Source: Corythucha ciliata
Taxonomy: Eukaryota; Arthropoda; Insecta; Hemiptera; Tingidae
Assembly (NCBI GenBank): GCA_038030265.1
Contig: CM075937.1
Span: 1-64,000 of the forward strand
Length of the DNA stretch: 64,000 nt
Reading direction: 5' to 3'
Made by a program: the position numbers and the translations under genes
The notes under the pieces: model-generated
What the model was told of the DNA's origin: nothing
The model's input: the letters and a program-made list of their open reading frames with translations, nothing else
Database searches by the model: none
In this document: in pieces, positions 44,791 through 54,348 of the stretch
How the letters are laid out: each line of letters opens with the position of its first letter
How positions within the stretch are numbered: position 1 is the stretch's first letter

Positions 44791-46390
44791 AACCAGTAAG
44801 TCTATTATGATAATACAATAATGTAAAAGGATCTTGAATACGCAAATCACCCTCTTCCGTAACCACCAAAGGTTTTTGGGGATGATATACCCCCAATTTA
44901 GCACATCCATCTTGCGCAATCACATCCAGTGCACCATTCGCTACGATAGGCGTAAAATCTATTTTTTGCGCCGTATAAAGCAGTTGCAATGCTTGATAGG
45001 TATCTCCAAGCGCGACCATAAAATCGGCATGAGGAATTACGAAATCTCTTAGATCCATTGAAAATCCTGGGTGCTTTTTGGCCCATTCATAAGCTACAAA
45101 AGCTACCAGATGGCTACTGAGAACCGTATTAATAGCGTAATAGGCGGCTACAATTTTATGACTCAGCATTTTAACATAGTCATCTGATCGCTTTTTAGCA
45201 GCCGATTTAATCGGAAGATCCTGAAAATGTTGATATAAGTCTATCGCTTGACCTTGATCATCATAACTGCGTCCTGCTATGTCTACCCTATTCCCCATTA
45301 CATCTAAAGGCCTACCTATGTTAATAAATATTTCTGAACTTTTTAATAATATATTTTTGCTAAACTGAAGGTTTGTGCAGGAGCAAACTTGCTGCGCCAT
45401 ATCAGCCGCACCACTTTCGATTTGAACCGATTCACCTATCAACTCAGAAGCCTCCAACACACAATGGTAGTTGAGTACTATGGGTACAATAAAAAGCTTC
45501 TTAGCCGTTGCGCCTTGATGTTGAAAGTTGGTTGCCTGTGCATCAAAAGGGGTACCTAATAATCCTAATTTCAAATGAGATTCTATAGCACCCAAACGGC
45601 TGCGGGTTCCACCGGGATAAAATAGCATATGGCAGCCCCATTCGAGTATGTGGCACGCATAATCTTTCTGTACCTGTAAATAGGGTATAGTCTTTTTACG
45701 CCGATCTACCTTATAGGTACCGAGCTTATTAAACATATAACGAAACCCTTTATTATTAAATAAATTTAATCCTGCTCCCCAAGTCAAAGGAGGCAAGCCC
45801 AATTGTTGCATCGCCAACCCTATCACAACAGAATCCCAATTACTGGTATGGGTAGGTACCAAAACAACGGTTCCTATTTGGGCCAATGCGCGCAGCATAT
45901 CTATTTGACCCATCAAGTGAAATTTTTCCTGTAACCTTTTGTGTTGTAAGGTCCAACGTTCTTCACCAAATCCAAAACAATGGGGCTTAAGCAGATAGAT
46001 AAAAGTATGGTGCGTACATTTGGTTATATACTTATAATGGCGTACACTAAAATAACTACAAATCTCACGCACATAACGCTCTAGAATATTTTTTAAAAGC
46101 GCAGCTGCAGATGCTTTGTTTTCCATAGAAGATGCCATCGATTCCCAAAACGAAGGGTCATCCTTAGGATCACAGCTCCACGGGTCTGATGCTATCCTGT
46201 TCAACTCTTTAGAGATCGTTTGGGCCAATATGCGGTAAAGTGCTTCATCGGCTGAATGACGTGTACACAAAGCGTTAAAGCTCTTATCCACAACTTCCCT
46301 TAAAAAAGCTTCTTGATTTTTATGCAAGATGGTAATAGGCCAACGATTGGCTTGAGGTTCAATAGGCACAAAGGGAACTTTGGTAGACAT
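44762..46390 (-). CDS. Glycerolipid acyltransferase (PlsC/PlsB-like)
   Basis: 542 residues. Acylates glycerol 3-phosphate or its mono-acyl form in membrane-lipid synthesis. The acyltransferase block 1 H181-x4-D186 (HTSNWD) is present. Block 3 reads FYPGGTRSR (258-266), with Gly where many enzymes have Glu; I recall this variant from Bacteroidota. Long N- and C-terminal extensions fit the large Bacteroidota form. Overlap with gpsA, which makes its likely substrate, supports glycerol-3-phosphate as acceptor. Divergent from the YbeY-RNase R gene; both promoters must lie in 46,391-46,491. Confidence 0.85.
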   Translation of the reverse strand: MSTKVPFVPIEPQANRWPITILHKNQEAFLREVVDKSFNALCTRHSADEALYRILAQTISKELNRIASDPWSCDPKDDPSFWESMASSMENKASAAALLKNILERYVREICSYFSVRHYKYITKCTHHTFIYLLKPHCFGFGEERWTLQHKRLQEKFHLMGQIDMLRALAQIGTVVLVPTHTSNWDSVVIGLAMQQLGLPPLTWGAGLNLFNNKGFRYMFNKLGTYKVDRRKKTIPYLQVQKDYACHILEWGCHMLFYPGGTRSRLGAIESHLKLGLLGTPFDAQATNFQHQGATAKKLFIVPIVLNYHCVLEASELIGESVQIESGAADMAQQVCSCTNLQFSKNILLKSSEIFINIGRPLDVMGNRVDIAGRSYDDQGQAIDLYQHFQDLPIKSAAKKRSDDYVKMLSHKIVAAYYAINTVLSSHLVAFVAYEWAKKHPGFSMDLRDFVIPHADFMVALGDTYQALQLLYTAQKIDFTPIVANGALDVIAQDGCAKLGVYHPQKPLVVTEEGDLRIQDPFTLLYYHNRLTGYGLEAIFST

Positions 46391-46491
46391 ATTCTATCTT
46401 TTTAACGAAATAAGCCGTAATTTACGGCCAAATCTGGGCGAGCGTAAAAAGCTTACCTGATCATGTAGCGTTGCAAGATAATAAGATCAAA

Positions 46492-49044
46492 ATGAATATT
46501 TATTATTTTTCAGAAGAAATTAACTTTATATTAAAACAAAAAAGAAAAATTTCTACTTGGTTGGAAAGGGTTATCTCGGAAGAAGGATACACACTCAACC
46601 AGCTTAACTTTATTTTTTGTACGGATGACTATTTGCATGCCCAAAATGTAACCTATTTAGGCCATGATACCTTAACAGATGTGATTACATTTAGCTATGC
46701 TACAGAGGCCAAAACCATTTTAGGAGATATTTATATAAGCATTGAACGTGTGCATGAAAATGCTAAGACATATAACCAAAAAATGGCAGCAGAACTCTAT
46801 ACAGTAATGGTGCATGGTTTGTTACATCTCTTGGGTTACAAAGATAAAAAAAAAGAAGATCAATTGGTTATGAGAGAAAAAGAAAGCTTTTATCTAAACC
46901 AATTAAAGCCAATTTTAGTATTAAAGACCAAAGATAAAAAAACAGTGCAAAACCATACTACACTGATTGCTGAGATTTTAGCAAGAGATCCAAGTAAAAG
47001 TTATACGACACAACAACTGTATACAGCCTTAGGCATCAAATCAAAATCCAAATCAGATAAAGCAAAAGTAAAAAAGGCTTTATTCGATCTTTTGCATGAG
47101 GGTAAGATTCAAAAAATCAGCAAAGGGCGTTATCTACATGTATGCACACCTATTTACCTTACAGGCCGTGTAGATTACGTCCGTGCTGAATATGCTTATA
47201 TAGTAGTGCCTGATCAGCCTAAAGATGTACTGGTGCGTCAAAAAAACTTATTATCTGCATTAGATAAAGATTTGGTTAAAGTTTGCTTGCTGCCGAACGG
47301 ACGCCGTAAGCGGCCAGAGGGGATAGTAGTGGAAATTATTCAACGCAACACAGTAATTGGGCGCATCATGGTTGCTGGCAAGCAGCCTCAAGCAATAGTT
47401 GAACAGAAACGTACTACTTACACCATTCTATTAGAAGCAGAAAATGGCAATATGTTTCAAAAGAATGATAAAGTAGTCATTGCGTTAACCGATTATCCTG
47501 GTGTCGATAATCAATTGAGGGGTAAGGTAGTGGAACACCTTGGTCAAGCGGGCCTACATGAGGTAGAGATGCATGCGATTATGGCTGAGTTTGGTTTAAA
47601 GGATACTTTTCCAGAAAGTATTTTAGAAAGCATTAAAAACATATCGACGGTTATTACGGAAACGGAAATCAGTAAAAGAAGAGACTTTCGGGATATAGCT
47701 ACTTTTACGATAGATCCATCAGATGCCCAGGACTTTGACGATGCCCTCTCCTACCAACCATTAACGAATGGACACCATCAAGTAGGGATTCATATTGCAG
47801 ACGTGAGCCATTATGTGCTACCGGATAGTTTACTAGATCAAGAAGCCTATGCGCGCAATACTTCTGTCTATTTAGTAGATCGTTGTATTCCGATGTTGCC
47901 AGAACTACTTTCTAATGGATTGTGTTCTTTGCGTCCAAACGAAACCAAACTGACTTTTTCAGTTATTTTTGAATTGGATACACAAGGCAAAGTATATGAC
48001 AAATGGCTTGGAGAAACGGTTATTTATTCGAATAGAAGATTTTCTTATGAAGAAGCGCAAGCGGTAATAGACAGCCAAACGGGCGATTTTCACGAAGCGC
48101 TTACGGTATTGAATCACCTAGCCAAGCAGCTTCGGGCCAAACGTGTACAAAAAGGGGCGATTAACTTTGAAACCAAATCACTGGTATTTGAACTAGATGC
48201 GCATGGAACCCCTCTACAGGTGGTGCCAAAACTCCGTACAGATACGCATAAGCTTATTGAGGAGTTTATGTTACTGGCCAACAAGGAAGTAGCGACTTAT
48301 GTAGCCAAACGCAAACCAAAACAGGAGAAAGTAGGGCCTACTTTTATATATAGAACCCATGATCGTCCAGATCCAGATAAGTTAAATGAATTCTTTTTAT
48401 TTGTAAACCAGCTAGGATATAAAATAGATGTGCATAAAACTCCGGTATATAAAGCAATGCATGCATTAGAGCAAGCGATTCAGGGGAAGCAAGAAGAAAA
48501 CATTATACAGGCACTGGCAATTCGGTCTATGGCTAAGGCGCTCTACACTACAAAACCAGATCCACATTTTGCATTGGCTTTTGCGCATTATACCCATTTT
48601 ACTTCACCGATCAGAAGATATTCGGATTTATTGGTACACCGTCTTTTGAAGCAATATTTAAAAGGTGTGCAGATCTACGATGCGGCCTCTTATGAAAAAA
48701 AATGTCAATATGCGGTAGAGCGAGAACATCTTGCTGTGCATGCAGAAAGAGCTTCTATAAAGTATAAACAAGTGGAGTTTATACAAAATGCAAAGGATGA
48801 GGTATTTGAGGGCATTATCAGTGGTTTAACGGAATGGAATATTTATGTAGAGATTCTTGCTAATGGTTGCGAAGGTATGGTTCGGTTATCGGACCTTACG
48901 GATGATAGCTATCTTTTTGAGGAACATAATTTTCAAGTAGTGGGCAAGTATACCAACAAATGTTACCGCTTAGGGGATATTGTAAAGGTCAAAGTCAAAA
49001 GCTGTGACTTGGACAAACGACATATTAATTTTTGGTTGATTTAG
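46492..49044 (+). CDS. Fusion of rRNA-maturation RNase YbeY and exoribonuclease RNase R
   Basis: 850 residues from ATG 46,492 (MNIYYFSEEI); an ATG 21 bp upstream adds seven polar residues. Residues about 1-145 are YbeY: DTLTDVITF, then the metal motif HGLLHLLGYKDK (about 108-119), with GYKDK instead of GYDH as I recall for Bacteroidota, and MREKES. Residues about 155-220 are a winged helix, followed by cold-shock/OB domains (YLTGRVDYVR...). The RNB catalytic domain starts with TIDPSDAQDFDDAL (about 406-419), and an S1 domain covers about 770-850. No stop or ATG lies at the junction. In E. coli the separate YbeY and RNase R proteins act together in 70S ribosome quality control and 16S 3'-end processing, so the fusion makes functional sense. 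Confidence 0.9.
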   Translation: MNIYYFSEEINFILKQKRKISTWLERVISEEGYTLNQLNFIFCTDDYLHAQNVTYLGHDTLTDVITFSYATEAKTILGDIYISIERVHENAKTYNQKMAAELYTVMVHGLLHLLGYKDKKKEDQLVMREKESFYLNQLKPILVLKTKDKKTVQNHTTLIAEILARDPSKSYTTQQLYTALGIKSKSKSDKAKVKKALFDLLHEGKIQKISKGRYLHVCTPIYLTGRVDYVRAEYAYIVVPDQPKDVLVRQKNLLSALDKDLVKVCLLPNGRRKRPEGIVVEIIQRNTVIGRIMVAGKQPQAIVEQKRTTYTILLEAENGNMFQKNDKVVIALTDYPGVDNQLRGKVVEHLGQAGLHEVEMHAIMAEFGLKDTFPESILESIKNISTVITETEISKRRDFRDIATFTIDPSDAQDFDDALSYQPLTNGHHQVGIHIADVSHYVLPDSLLDQEAYARNTSVYLVDRCIPMLPELLSNGLCSLRPNETKLTFSVIFELDTQGKVYDKWLGETVIYSNRRFSYEEAQAVIDSQTGDFHEALTVLNHLAKQLRAKRVQKGAINFETKSLVFELDAHGTPLQVVPKLRTDTHKLIEEFMLLANKEVATYVAKRKPKQEKVGPTFIYRTHDRPDPDKLNEFFLFVNQLGYKIDVHKTPVYKAMHALEQAIQGKQEENIIQALAIRSMAKALYTTKPDPHFALAFAHYTHFTSPIRRYSDLLVHRLLKQYLKGVQIYDAASYEKKCQYAVEREHLAVHAERASIKYKQVEFIQNAKDEVFEGIISGLTEWNIYVEILANGCEGMVRLSDLTDDSYLFEEHNFQVVGKYTNKCYRLGDIVKVKVKSCDLDKRHINFWLI

Positions 49045-49090
49045 GGGCATAGCCTAGACCAAACGCAAGGTGTTGATAGGCCCTTGACCT

Positions 49091-49130
49091 GTGGCGGCTG
49101 ATAAAAAGTTTGGCACGCAGTAAAATTATT
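49091..49130 (+). repeat. Fragment of the short dispersed repeat
   Basis: ggcggctgataaaaagtttg plus the following gcacgcagtaaaattatt match the left end of the repeat at 57,729. Only one end is present. The rest of 49,045-49,226 shows nothing recognisable. Confidence 0.65.
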
Positions 49131-49226
49131 AAATAGCATCTGATTAAATTCCGTAAAACCATGTATCTTGCGGTATGAGGCATGCTTATATGTTTTTCAT
49201 TACCATTAAAGCAAATAGAATAGGCT

Positions 49227-50126
49227 ATGGAAAAAATTACCCCAAAAATAGATTTAGCCTTTAAAAAACTCTTTGGCGTAGAAGAGAATAAGGATCTGCT
49301 GATTGCTTTAATAAATGCTACGATTTCTCAAGAAGACCAGGTGGTAGATGTTATGCTATTGAACCCCTACAACCCACAAAATTTTAAAAATGATAAACTA
49401 TCTATCTTAGATGTGAAAGCAGTAAGTGAAACAGGGAAAAGGTTTAATATAGAGATCCAAATCACAGATGAAGCAGATTATGATAAGCGCGCCTTATACT
49501 ATTGGGCCAAGTTGTATACCGATCAATTAAAGTCTTCTCAGACCTATTCTACTTTAAACAAAGCCATAGGCATTCATATTCTTAACTTTGTTTCTATAGC
49601 AGATAGTCAGAAGTATCATAATATATTTCATATCACAGAAAAAGAGAGTGGGTTGCCCTACTTTACCGACTTAGAATTGCATACGATAGAGCTGACTAAG
49701 TTTAGCAACGACCCTAATGAGGATTTAGAAACTTTATTAAAAAAGATAAAAACTTCTTTAGACATTTGGACAGCTTTCTTAGCACGTCACGATTTACTGA
49801 ATAAAGACAACTTACCGCAACCATTGGCTAGCACTAGCCTAAAGAAGGCTTTGCATGTTTTAGATACGATGAACTTTACCGATGAGGAAAGAATGTCTTA
49901 TGAAGACCGCTTGAAATGGTGGAGAATAGAAGCCAATACCATAGAGAAATTTCAAAAAGAAGCAAAAGAAGTAGGTAGAAAAGAAGGTAAGATAGAGGGT
50001 AAGATAGAGGGAGAAAGGGAGAAATCGCTTGCCATAGCTAAGGCTATGGTTCAAAAGGGTTACGCTATAGAAGACATTATACTCCTTACTGGTGTCTCTG
50101 TTATACAATTAGAGCAACTAAAATAG
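49227..50126 (+). CDS. Rpn-type PD-(D/E)XK nuclease family protein (PDDEXK_2)
   Basis: 299 residues. Typical start with DLAFKKLFG. Nuclease core with D62 (ILDVKA) and E76-I-Q78 (FNIEIQI), then DYDKRALYYWAKLY. After residue about 245 come KEVGRKEGKIEGKIEGERE repeats and the tail LAIAKAMVQKGYAIEDIILL, the same pattern as in the RadC fusion and the Rpn nuclease at 31,769. An in-frame ATG at 49,893 has gagg five bases upstream and could give a 77-residue C-terminal product. Flanked on both sides by pieces of the short dispersed repeat, hinting that this segment was inserted or rearranged. Confidence 0.87.
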   Translation: MEKITPKIDLAFKKLFGVEENKDLLIALINATISQEDQVVDVMLLNPYNPQNFKNDKLSILDVKAVSETGKRFNIEIQITDEADYDKRALYYWAKLYTDQLKSSQTYSTLNKAIGIHILNFVSIADSQKYHNIFHITEKESGLPYFTDLELHTIELTKFSNDPNEDLETLLKKIKTSLDIWTAFLARHDLLNKDNLPQPLASTSLKKALHVLDTMNFTDEERMSYEDRLKWWRIEANTIEKFQKEAKEVGRKEGKIEGKIEGEREKSLAIAKAMVQKGYAIEDIILLTGVSVIQLEQLK

Positions 50127-50142
50127 TATCTGTTCAACGCAG

Positions 50143-50290
50143 TGGCTTTTAAGCGATTATATTTTCTTGAATTCGCCCATGGCCACCGATAAAAAGTTTG
50201 GCACACAGTAGGATAATGCAAGCCTATCAATTTACTGAAGCCGCCCAATTTTTTTATCGGCGTCCATTAAGCTTTTTAAGTTGAGGCAAA
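50143..50290 (+). repeat. MITE-like element, short copy
   Basis: The core 50,181-50,265 has inverted ends (ggccaccgataaaaagtttg and the complement of ..aatttttttatcggcgtcc). The flanks on both sides (cgattatattttcttgaatt upstream; attaagctttttaagttga downstream) also match the copy at 57.7 kb, so the repeated unit is longer than the inverted core. Confidence 0.82.
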
Positions 50291-50406
50291 AGCTCAAAGA
50301 TTACCATTGCCTATATGACCAAAAAATGCACCATGCCCATTCAAAATTGGAATGAGGCTATGGCACATTTTATGATTAAAACCGCCTTTCTTCTTTTTCT
50401 ACTGGC

Positions 50407-51363
50407 TTATTTTGAGCCTTTGGGGTGTGGATGCAACGGAATTAGCGAATTAGCAGAGGATTGGCCGCTCTTTGAATTTGAGTTACGCTTTCCATTGAAT
50501 GGAGATTTTTCTGAAACAGAAGGTTGAATTAACGCATCCGCTTGATTCAACGGAATTTTCTGTATGGAGCTGCCGCCATTTGAATTACTCAAGTTATTTG
50601 ATGTAAGTTTGGATTCACTTCTAGCTTTGTTATCTGATTCACTCGTTGTGTTTGCCTGATTTGCTGCATTTAACAGATTCTCTAGGTTTATCTTCATAAC
50701 TGGTAGTTCTTTTTCCTGGATTTCAAAGTATCGCTTTAGATGAGGTGACGAATAAAGTTTATTTACCTGATCATAGAACTCGGATAGCTTAATCAGTCCA
50801 TTGATCTGACTCTGCAATGTCTTGTATGCATCGTCTTGATTCTTAGGAACATCTAGAGTGATTTCCTGATATTTAAAGAAACGTTTATAAAAAAAGTCTG
50901 CTACTTCTTGTACTTTTTGTGATTTCTCTCCTGATTCCAGGGCTTTTTTGAGCTGCGACAATAATGATATCATTTCCTGTTCAGTATTAAGTTGCTCTTC
51001 GGATATATTGATTCCCTTAGTAGATCGTTCATCTATGTCTTGCTGCATTTCGGCGACTAAGGAGTCGATATGACTTATTGCTACCTTTACTTTCTCTTCC
51101 TGACTAACCCCCTCTGATGCGGAGCTACCTGGGTTATTAGAAATACCAAGAGCACCACCACCACCACCAGGAGCAGGACTACCACCAGTAGCACCAGTAG
51201 GACCATTATCACCACCAGGAACACCACCAGGAACACCACCACCAGGAGCATGAAGATTTATAGAACTATTAGTGTCAGTTTTAGGTTTACGCTTACAATT
51301 CCCATTTAGGAACAAAAATAGTAGACCAAAGCAAAAGATAAACTGTATTTTTTTATTAATCAT
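50407..51363 (-). CDS. Putative lipoprotein with Gly/Pro-rich collagen-like segment
   Basis: 318 residues from ATG 51,363; the longer reading to 51,408 adds 15 residues ahead of the signal peptide. Signal MINKKIQFIFCFGLLFLFLN ends before NGNC, a possible lipidation Cys23. Residues about 38-75 are Gly/Pro-rich (GGVPGG repeats, GPTGATGG). Then a helical domain with coiled-coil-like segments (about 90-235) and a Ser/Asn-rich tail. Family not recognised. Surface exposure is likely from the signal and low-complexity stalk. Confidence 0.65.
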   Translation of the reverse strand: MINKKIQFIFCFGLLFLFLNGNCKRKPKTDTNSSINLHAPGGGVPGGVPGGDNGPTGATGGSPAPGGGGGALGISNNPGSSASEGVSQEEKVKVAISHIDSLVAEMQQDIDERSTKGINISEEQLNTEQEMISLLSQLKKALESGEKSQKVQEVADFFYKRFFKYQEITLDVPKNQDDAYKTLQSQINGLIKLSEFYDQVNKLYSSPHLKRYFEIQEKELPVMKINLENLLNAANQANTTSESDNKARSESKLTSNNLSNSNGGSSIQKIPLNQADALIQPSVSEKSPFNGKRNSNSKSGQSSANSLIPLHPHPKGSK

Positions 51364-51467
51364 GTTTTCTAATTGTTTTATATAAAATTTATATGCAAAA
51401 AAAACCAACCCTCAACAATAGATGAGTGCTGGTTTTTAAGTAGAATAGGCTAAGCAATCAATAAGGT

Positions 51468-52637
51468 TTAGCCTGAAAAACTACGCCTAAAAGAACGCGG
51501 TCTAAATCGATTAAAACTTGAACTGTCTCTAAATGAGCGCCTTTCTTCTTTTTCTACTGGTTCATTATGAATAATACGCCAAAGCCTCTTTTCTTGAGGA
51601 GAAGCAATCATAGACAAAGCAAAGCCTGTAGCACCAGCTCTACCGGTTCTACCAATTCTATGGGTATAATCTTCAGCTGCTTGCGGAAAATCATAGTTGA
51701 TTACATGCTTGATGTGATCAATGTCTAAGCCCCTTGCAGCCACATCAGTGGCCACAATAATAGAATAATGCTTATTTCTAAAGTCTTTTATGACACGCTT
51801 GCGCTGGTGCTGCTTCAATCCACCATGAATGGCGCGAACTTTAAAGTTTGCTTGCTGCAATTGGTAACTGATGCCATCAGCTCTTATTTGCGTTTTTACA
51901 AAGATGATAACAGAACCCTCTCGCTTGCTAAGTTGTTCTAATAAGACCTGGAATTTTCCTGACTCTGACACATAAAGAGATTCCTCTTGAATGTTTTTGG
52001 ATTCATTGTCGGCAATCTCTACACTAATCCGTGCGGGTTGCCTTAAATAAGACCCCGCCAACCGCTCAATGCTTCTATCTAAAGTAGCTGAAAACATTAA
52101 AGTTTGTCGCTCTACCGGTAAACGCTTAATAATCTTATCGATCTGAATCGAAAAACCCATATCCAGCATGCGATCAATCTCATCCAATACCAAAAAAGTA
52201 GTGCTGTCTAAATGCAAGGAACCCCTACATAAATGATCTTCTACACGACCAGGTGTGCCTACAATAATGTTGGGACTGGTACGCAAACGCATCAACTGCT
52301 TGCCAATAGGTTCTCCTCCTATTAACAATACTGTACGCAAATGCTTGCAGCCACTCACCATGCTAGACATCACGCCTGCTACTTGCTCAGCAAGCTCCCG
52401 CGTAGGCGCCAATACCAAGACGCTGCCAGTAGAACGCTGCATAAGCTGCGCCACTACCGGTATAGAAAAAGCGGCTGTCTTGCCGCTACCTGTTTTAGAA
52501 GAACCTAAGATATCTTGACCCGTTAAGGCTACTGGAATCACTTGATCTTGAATGGCAGTAGGATGGTCATACTGCATCCTTGCCAACGCTCCTAAAAGAG
52601 CCGATGGCAGATTATATTTTTGAAAAGTATTACTCAA
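51468..52637 (-). CDS. DEAD-box RNA helicase (RhlE-like)
   Basis: 389 residues, cytoplasmic ATP-dependent RNA unwinding, typically in ribosome assembly or mRNA turnover. Motif Q region near 4-30, Walker A SSKTGSGKT (46-54), PTRELAEQ (78-85), D152-E-I-D155 in place of DEAD, SATL, and HRIGRTGR near 330. The C-terminus is short and Arg/Ser-rich (RPRSFRRSFSG), good for RNA binding. DEID in motif II is an allowed variant. The next gene upstream is a cold-shock protein on the same strand; both serve RNA folding and could be expressed together at low temperature (inference). Confidence 0.93.
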   Translation of the reverse strand: MSNTFQKYNLPSALLGALARMQYDHPTAIQDQVIPVALTGQDILGSSKTGSGKTAAFSIPVVAQLMQRSTGSVLVLAPTRELAEQVAGVMSSMVSGCKHLRTVLLIGGEPIGKQLMRLRTSPNIIVGTPGRVEDHLCRGSLHLDSTTFLVLDEIDRMLDMGFSIQIDKIIKRLPVERQTLMFSATLDRSIERLAGSYLRQPARISVEIADNESKNIQEESLYVSESGKFQVLLEQLSKREGSVIIFVKTQIRADGISYQLQQANFKVRAIHGGLKQHQRKRVIKDFRNKHYSIIVATDVAARGLDIDHIKHVINYDFPQAAEDYTHRIGRTGRAGATGFALSMIASPQEKRLWRIIHNEPVEKEERRSFRDSSSFNRFRPRSFRRSFSG

Positions 52638-52675
52638 AGTACAATATTAAAATTTAAAAAGTGGCTGATGTGTCT

Positions 52676-52882
52676 TTACACATCAAGCACTTTAATGTTA
52701 CTAGCTACCTCCTTACCTCTATCGCTGGTGATTTCAAAATCGACCGATTGACCTTGGTCTATCATGCTTACTCTAGACGCTACAAGCGCACTTATATGGA
52801 CAAAAACATCCTTACCTCCATTTGCTGGCTTGATGAACCCATAACCTTTGGCTGGGTCAAACCATTTTACTACTCCTTCCAT
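52676..52882 (-). CDS. Cold-shock domain protein (CspA family)
   Basis: 68 residues from ATG 52,882 (MEGVVKWFDPAKGYGFI); a start three codons earlier is possible. Single-stranded nucleic-acid-binding OB fold with RNP1 KGYGFI and RNP2 VFVHI, full family length. Acts as an RNA chaperone. Confidence 0.95.
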   Translation of the reverse strand: MEGVVKWFDPAKGYGFIKPANGGKDVFVHISALVASRVSMIDQGQSVDFEITSDRGKEVASNIKVLDV

Positions 52883-53114
52883 GGGAAACAAAAAAACTAT
52901 ATTAAAAATTAGACTTCAAACGCTCCTAAACCTACCTTTTACTTATAAAATTGTTAAACGAGCAACCTATAGGCACCTTGATGTAAGGCGGGGATAAAAA
53001 AACGCTAGTCGCAAGTTAAAACTTTTTCCTCAAAAAAAGAAAACTTACTTTGGTAAAAACTTGTATGCAGAGCAATAGATGGACGGACGGCTAAATAGAG
53101 GCCTCATACCTTAG

Positions 53115-54206
53115 CTAGGTAAATTTAAGCTTTTTTAGGAAACTATGAATCAATATGGGTTTGGGCAAAGTTTCAACCTCTAAACGGTTAAATGCTACTA
53201 AGGAAAATTGATCGAATAGATATTTGGCCGATTGCAAGAAAGTTGCAGTAAGTTCCATCTTATGGAATTTGACCAATAACTTCTGATGGGTTAGCAAATG
53301 GCACGCCTCTTTTTCAAAAGTAGTAATGGGTAACTGATGCCTTTTAGCTAGGGTAAACAAGGGGTCATCTATTTGATCTACAAGCAAACGCCTTTCATGT
53401 TCTAATAAATAGAAGTCATACATGCCCTTCCAAATGTCACTTTTTAAACGCTTCTTCATGTATATAACATCCTTATACTGCAAAATAAAATAATCAAAGT
53501 AACGTGTTCTTTTATTGAGCCTATTGTTTTTAACAGGTAGTGTTTTTTGCCGATCGGTATAAGAAGCAATGCAATAGCGTTTAAAAAGGCAAGTAGTACA
53601 AAATGGAGATACTGGTGTGCATTGGAGTGCACCAAAATCCATAATAGCTTGGCTATAGGTATCAGGTTGTGTAGGATCTACCAGTAGAGTGGCAAACTGA
53701 TGCATTTGTTTTCTCCCTTGCGCTGTAGCTATATCATAGGTTAGCCCAAAAATACGTGCTAATACACGGTAGACATTTCCGTCCACGGCTGCCACTACTT
53801 CTTTAAAAGCAGTTGCAGCAATGGCTGCAGCTGTATAAGGACCAACGCCTTTAAGCATAAGTAATTCCCGATAACTAGTGGGAAAAACACCATTATATTC
53901 CGCAACAATGGTTTTTGCACAATGGTGTAAGTTGCGCGCCCTGCTATAGTAACCCAATCCTTGCCATAAACGTAAAACCTCTTCCTCTGTCGCACTGGCT
54001 AAGGCCATTACAGAAGGATATTGAGCTACAAAACGCTGATAGTAGGGCAAGCCCTGGACTACCCTGGTTTGTTGTAGAATAATTTCTGACAACCATATTT
54101 TATAGGGATCTTTCGTAATGCGCCAAGGCAAATAACGCTGATGTGACTTATACCAAGTAAACAACAACCGACGAAAGAGAAGGTGGTTGATCGTACCCAT
54201 TAACAT
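53115..54206 (-). CDS. mutY: A/G-specific adenine DNA glycosylase
   Basis: 363 residues. Removes adenine mispaired with 8-oxoguanine. Catalytic E41 in WLSEIILQQTRV; HhH LKGVGPYTAAA (118-128) with catalytic D142 in VDGNV; [4Fe-4S] cluster ligands C196-x6-C203-x2-C206-x5-C212; C-terminal NUDIX-like domain (about 230-360) for 8-oxoG recognition. Intact. The region 52,892-53,114 upstream of its end holds nothing recognisable. Confidence 0.96.
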   Translation of the reverse strand: MLMGTINHLLFRRLLFTWYKSHQRYLPWRITKDPYKIWLSEIILQQTRVVQGLPYYQRFVAQYPSVMALASATEEEVLRLWQGLGYYSRARNLHHCAKTIVAEYNGVFPTSYRELLMLKGVGPYTAAAIAATAFKEVVAAVDGNVYRVLARIFGLTYDIATAQGRKQMHQFATLLVDPTQPDTYSQAIMDFGALQCTPVSPFCTTCLFKRYCIASYTDRQKTLPVKNNRLNKRTRYFDYFILQYKDVIYMKKRLKSDIWKGMYDFYLLEHERRLLVDQIDDPLFTLAKRHQLPITTFEKEACHLLTHQKLLVKFHKMELTATFLQSAKYLFDQFSLVAFNRLEVETLPKPILIHSFLKKLKFT

Positions 54207-54348
54207 AGAAAATAACTAAAAGTGTAACGGCATATTTTATTATATTTGCATATACTGCATGCTTAAAGTTTAAGCCAGATATCAAAATGGGTATTTAGAA
54301 AGAGATAATATAGTTAAAAATAAAAGTATCCCAAAAACAAAATAAACT

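Noticed and set aside
44791..44919. Longer gpsA start
   Set aside because: The 43 extra residues do not match the family N-terminus and lie wholly inside the upstream acyltransferase gene.
50315..50527. 70-codon ORF with a lipoprotein-like start
   Set aside because: Its second half is antisense to the end of the Gly/Pro-rich lipoprotein gene, and no supporting context was found. Kept only as a remote possibility.
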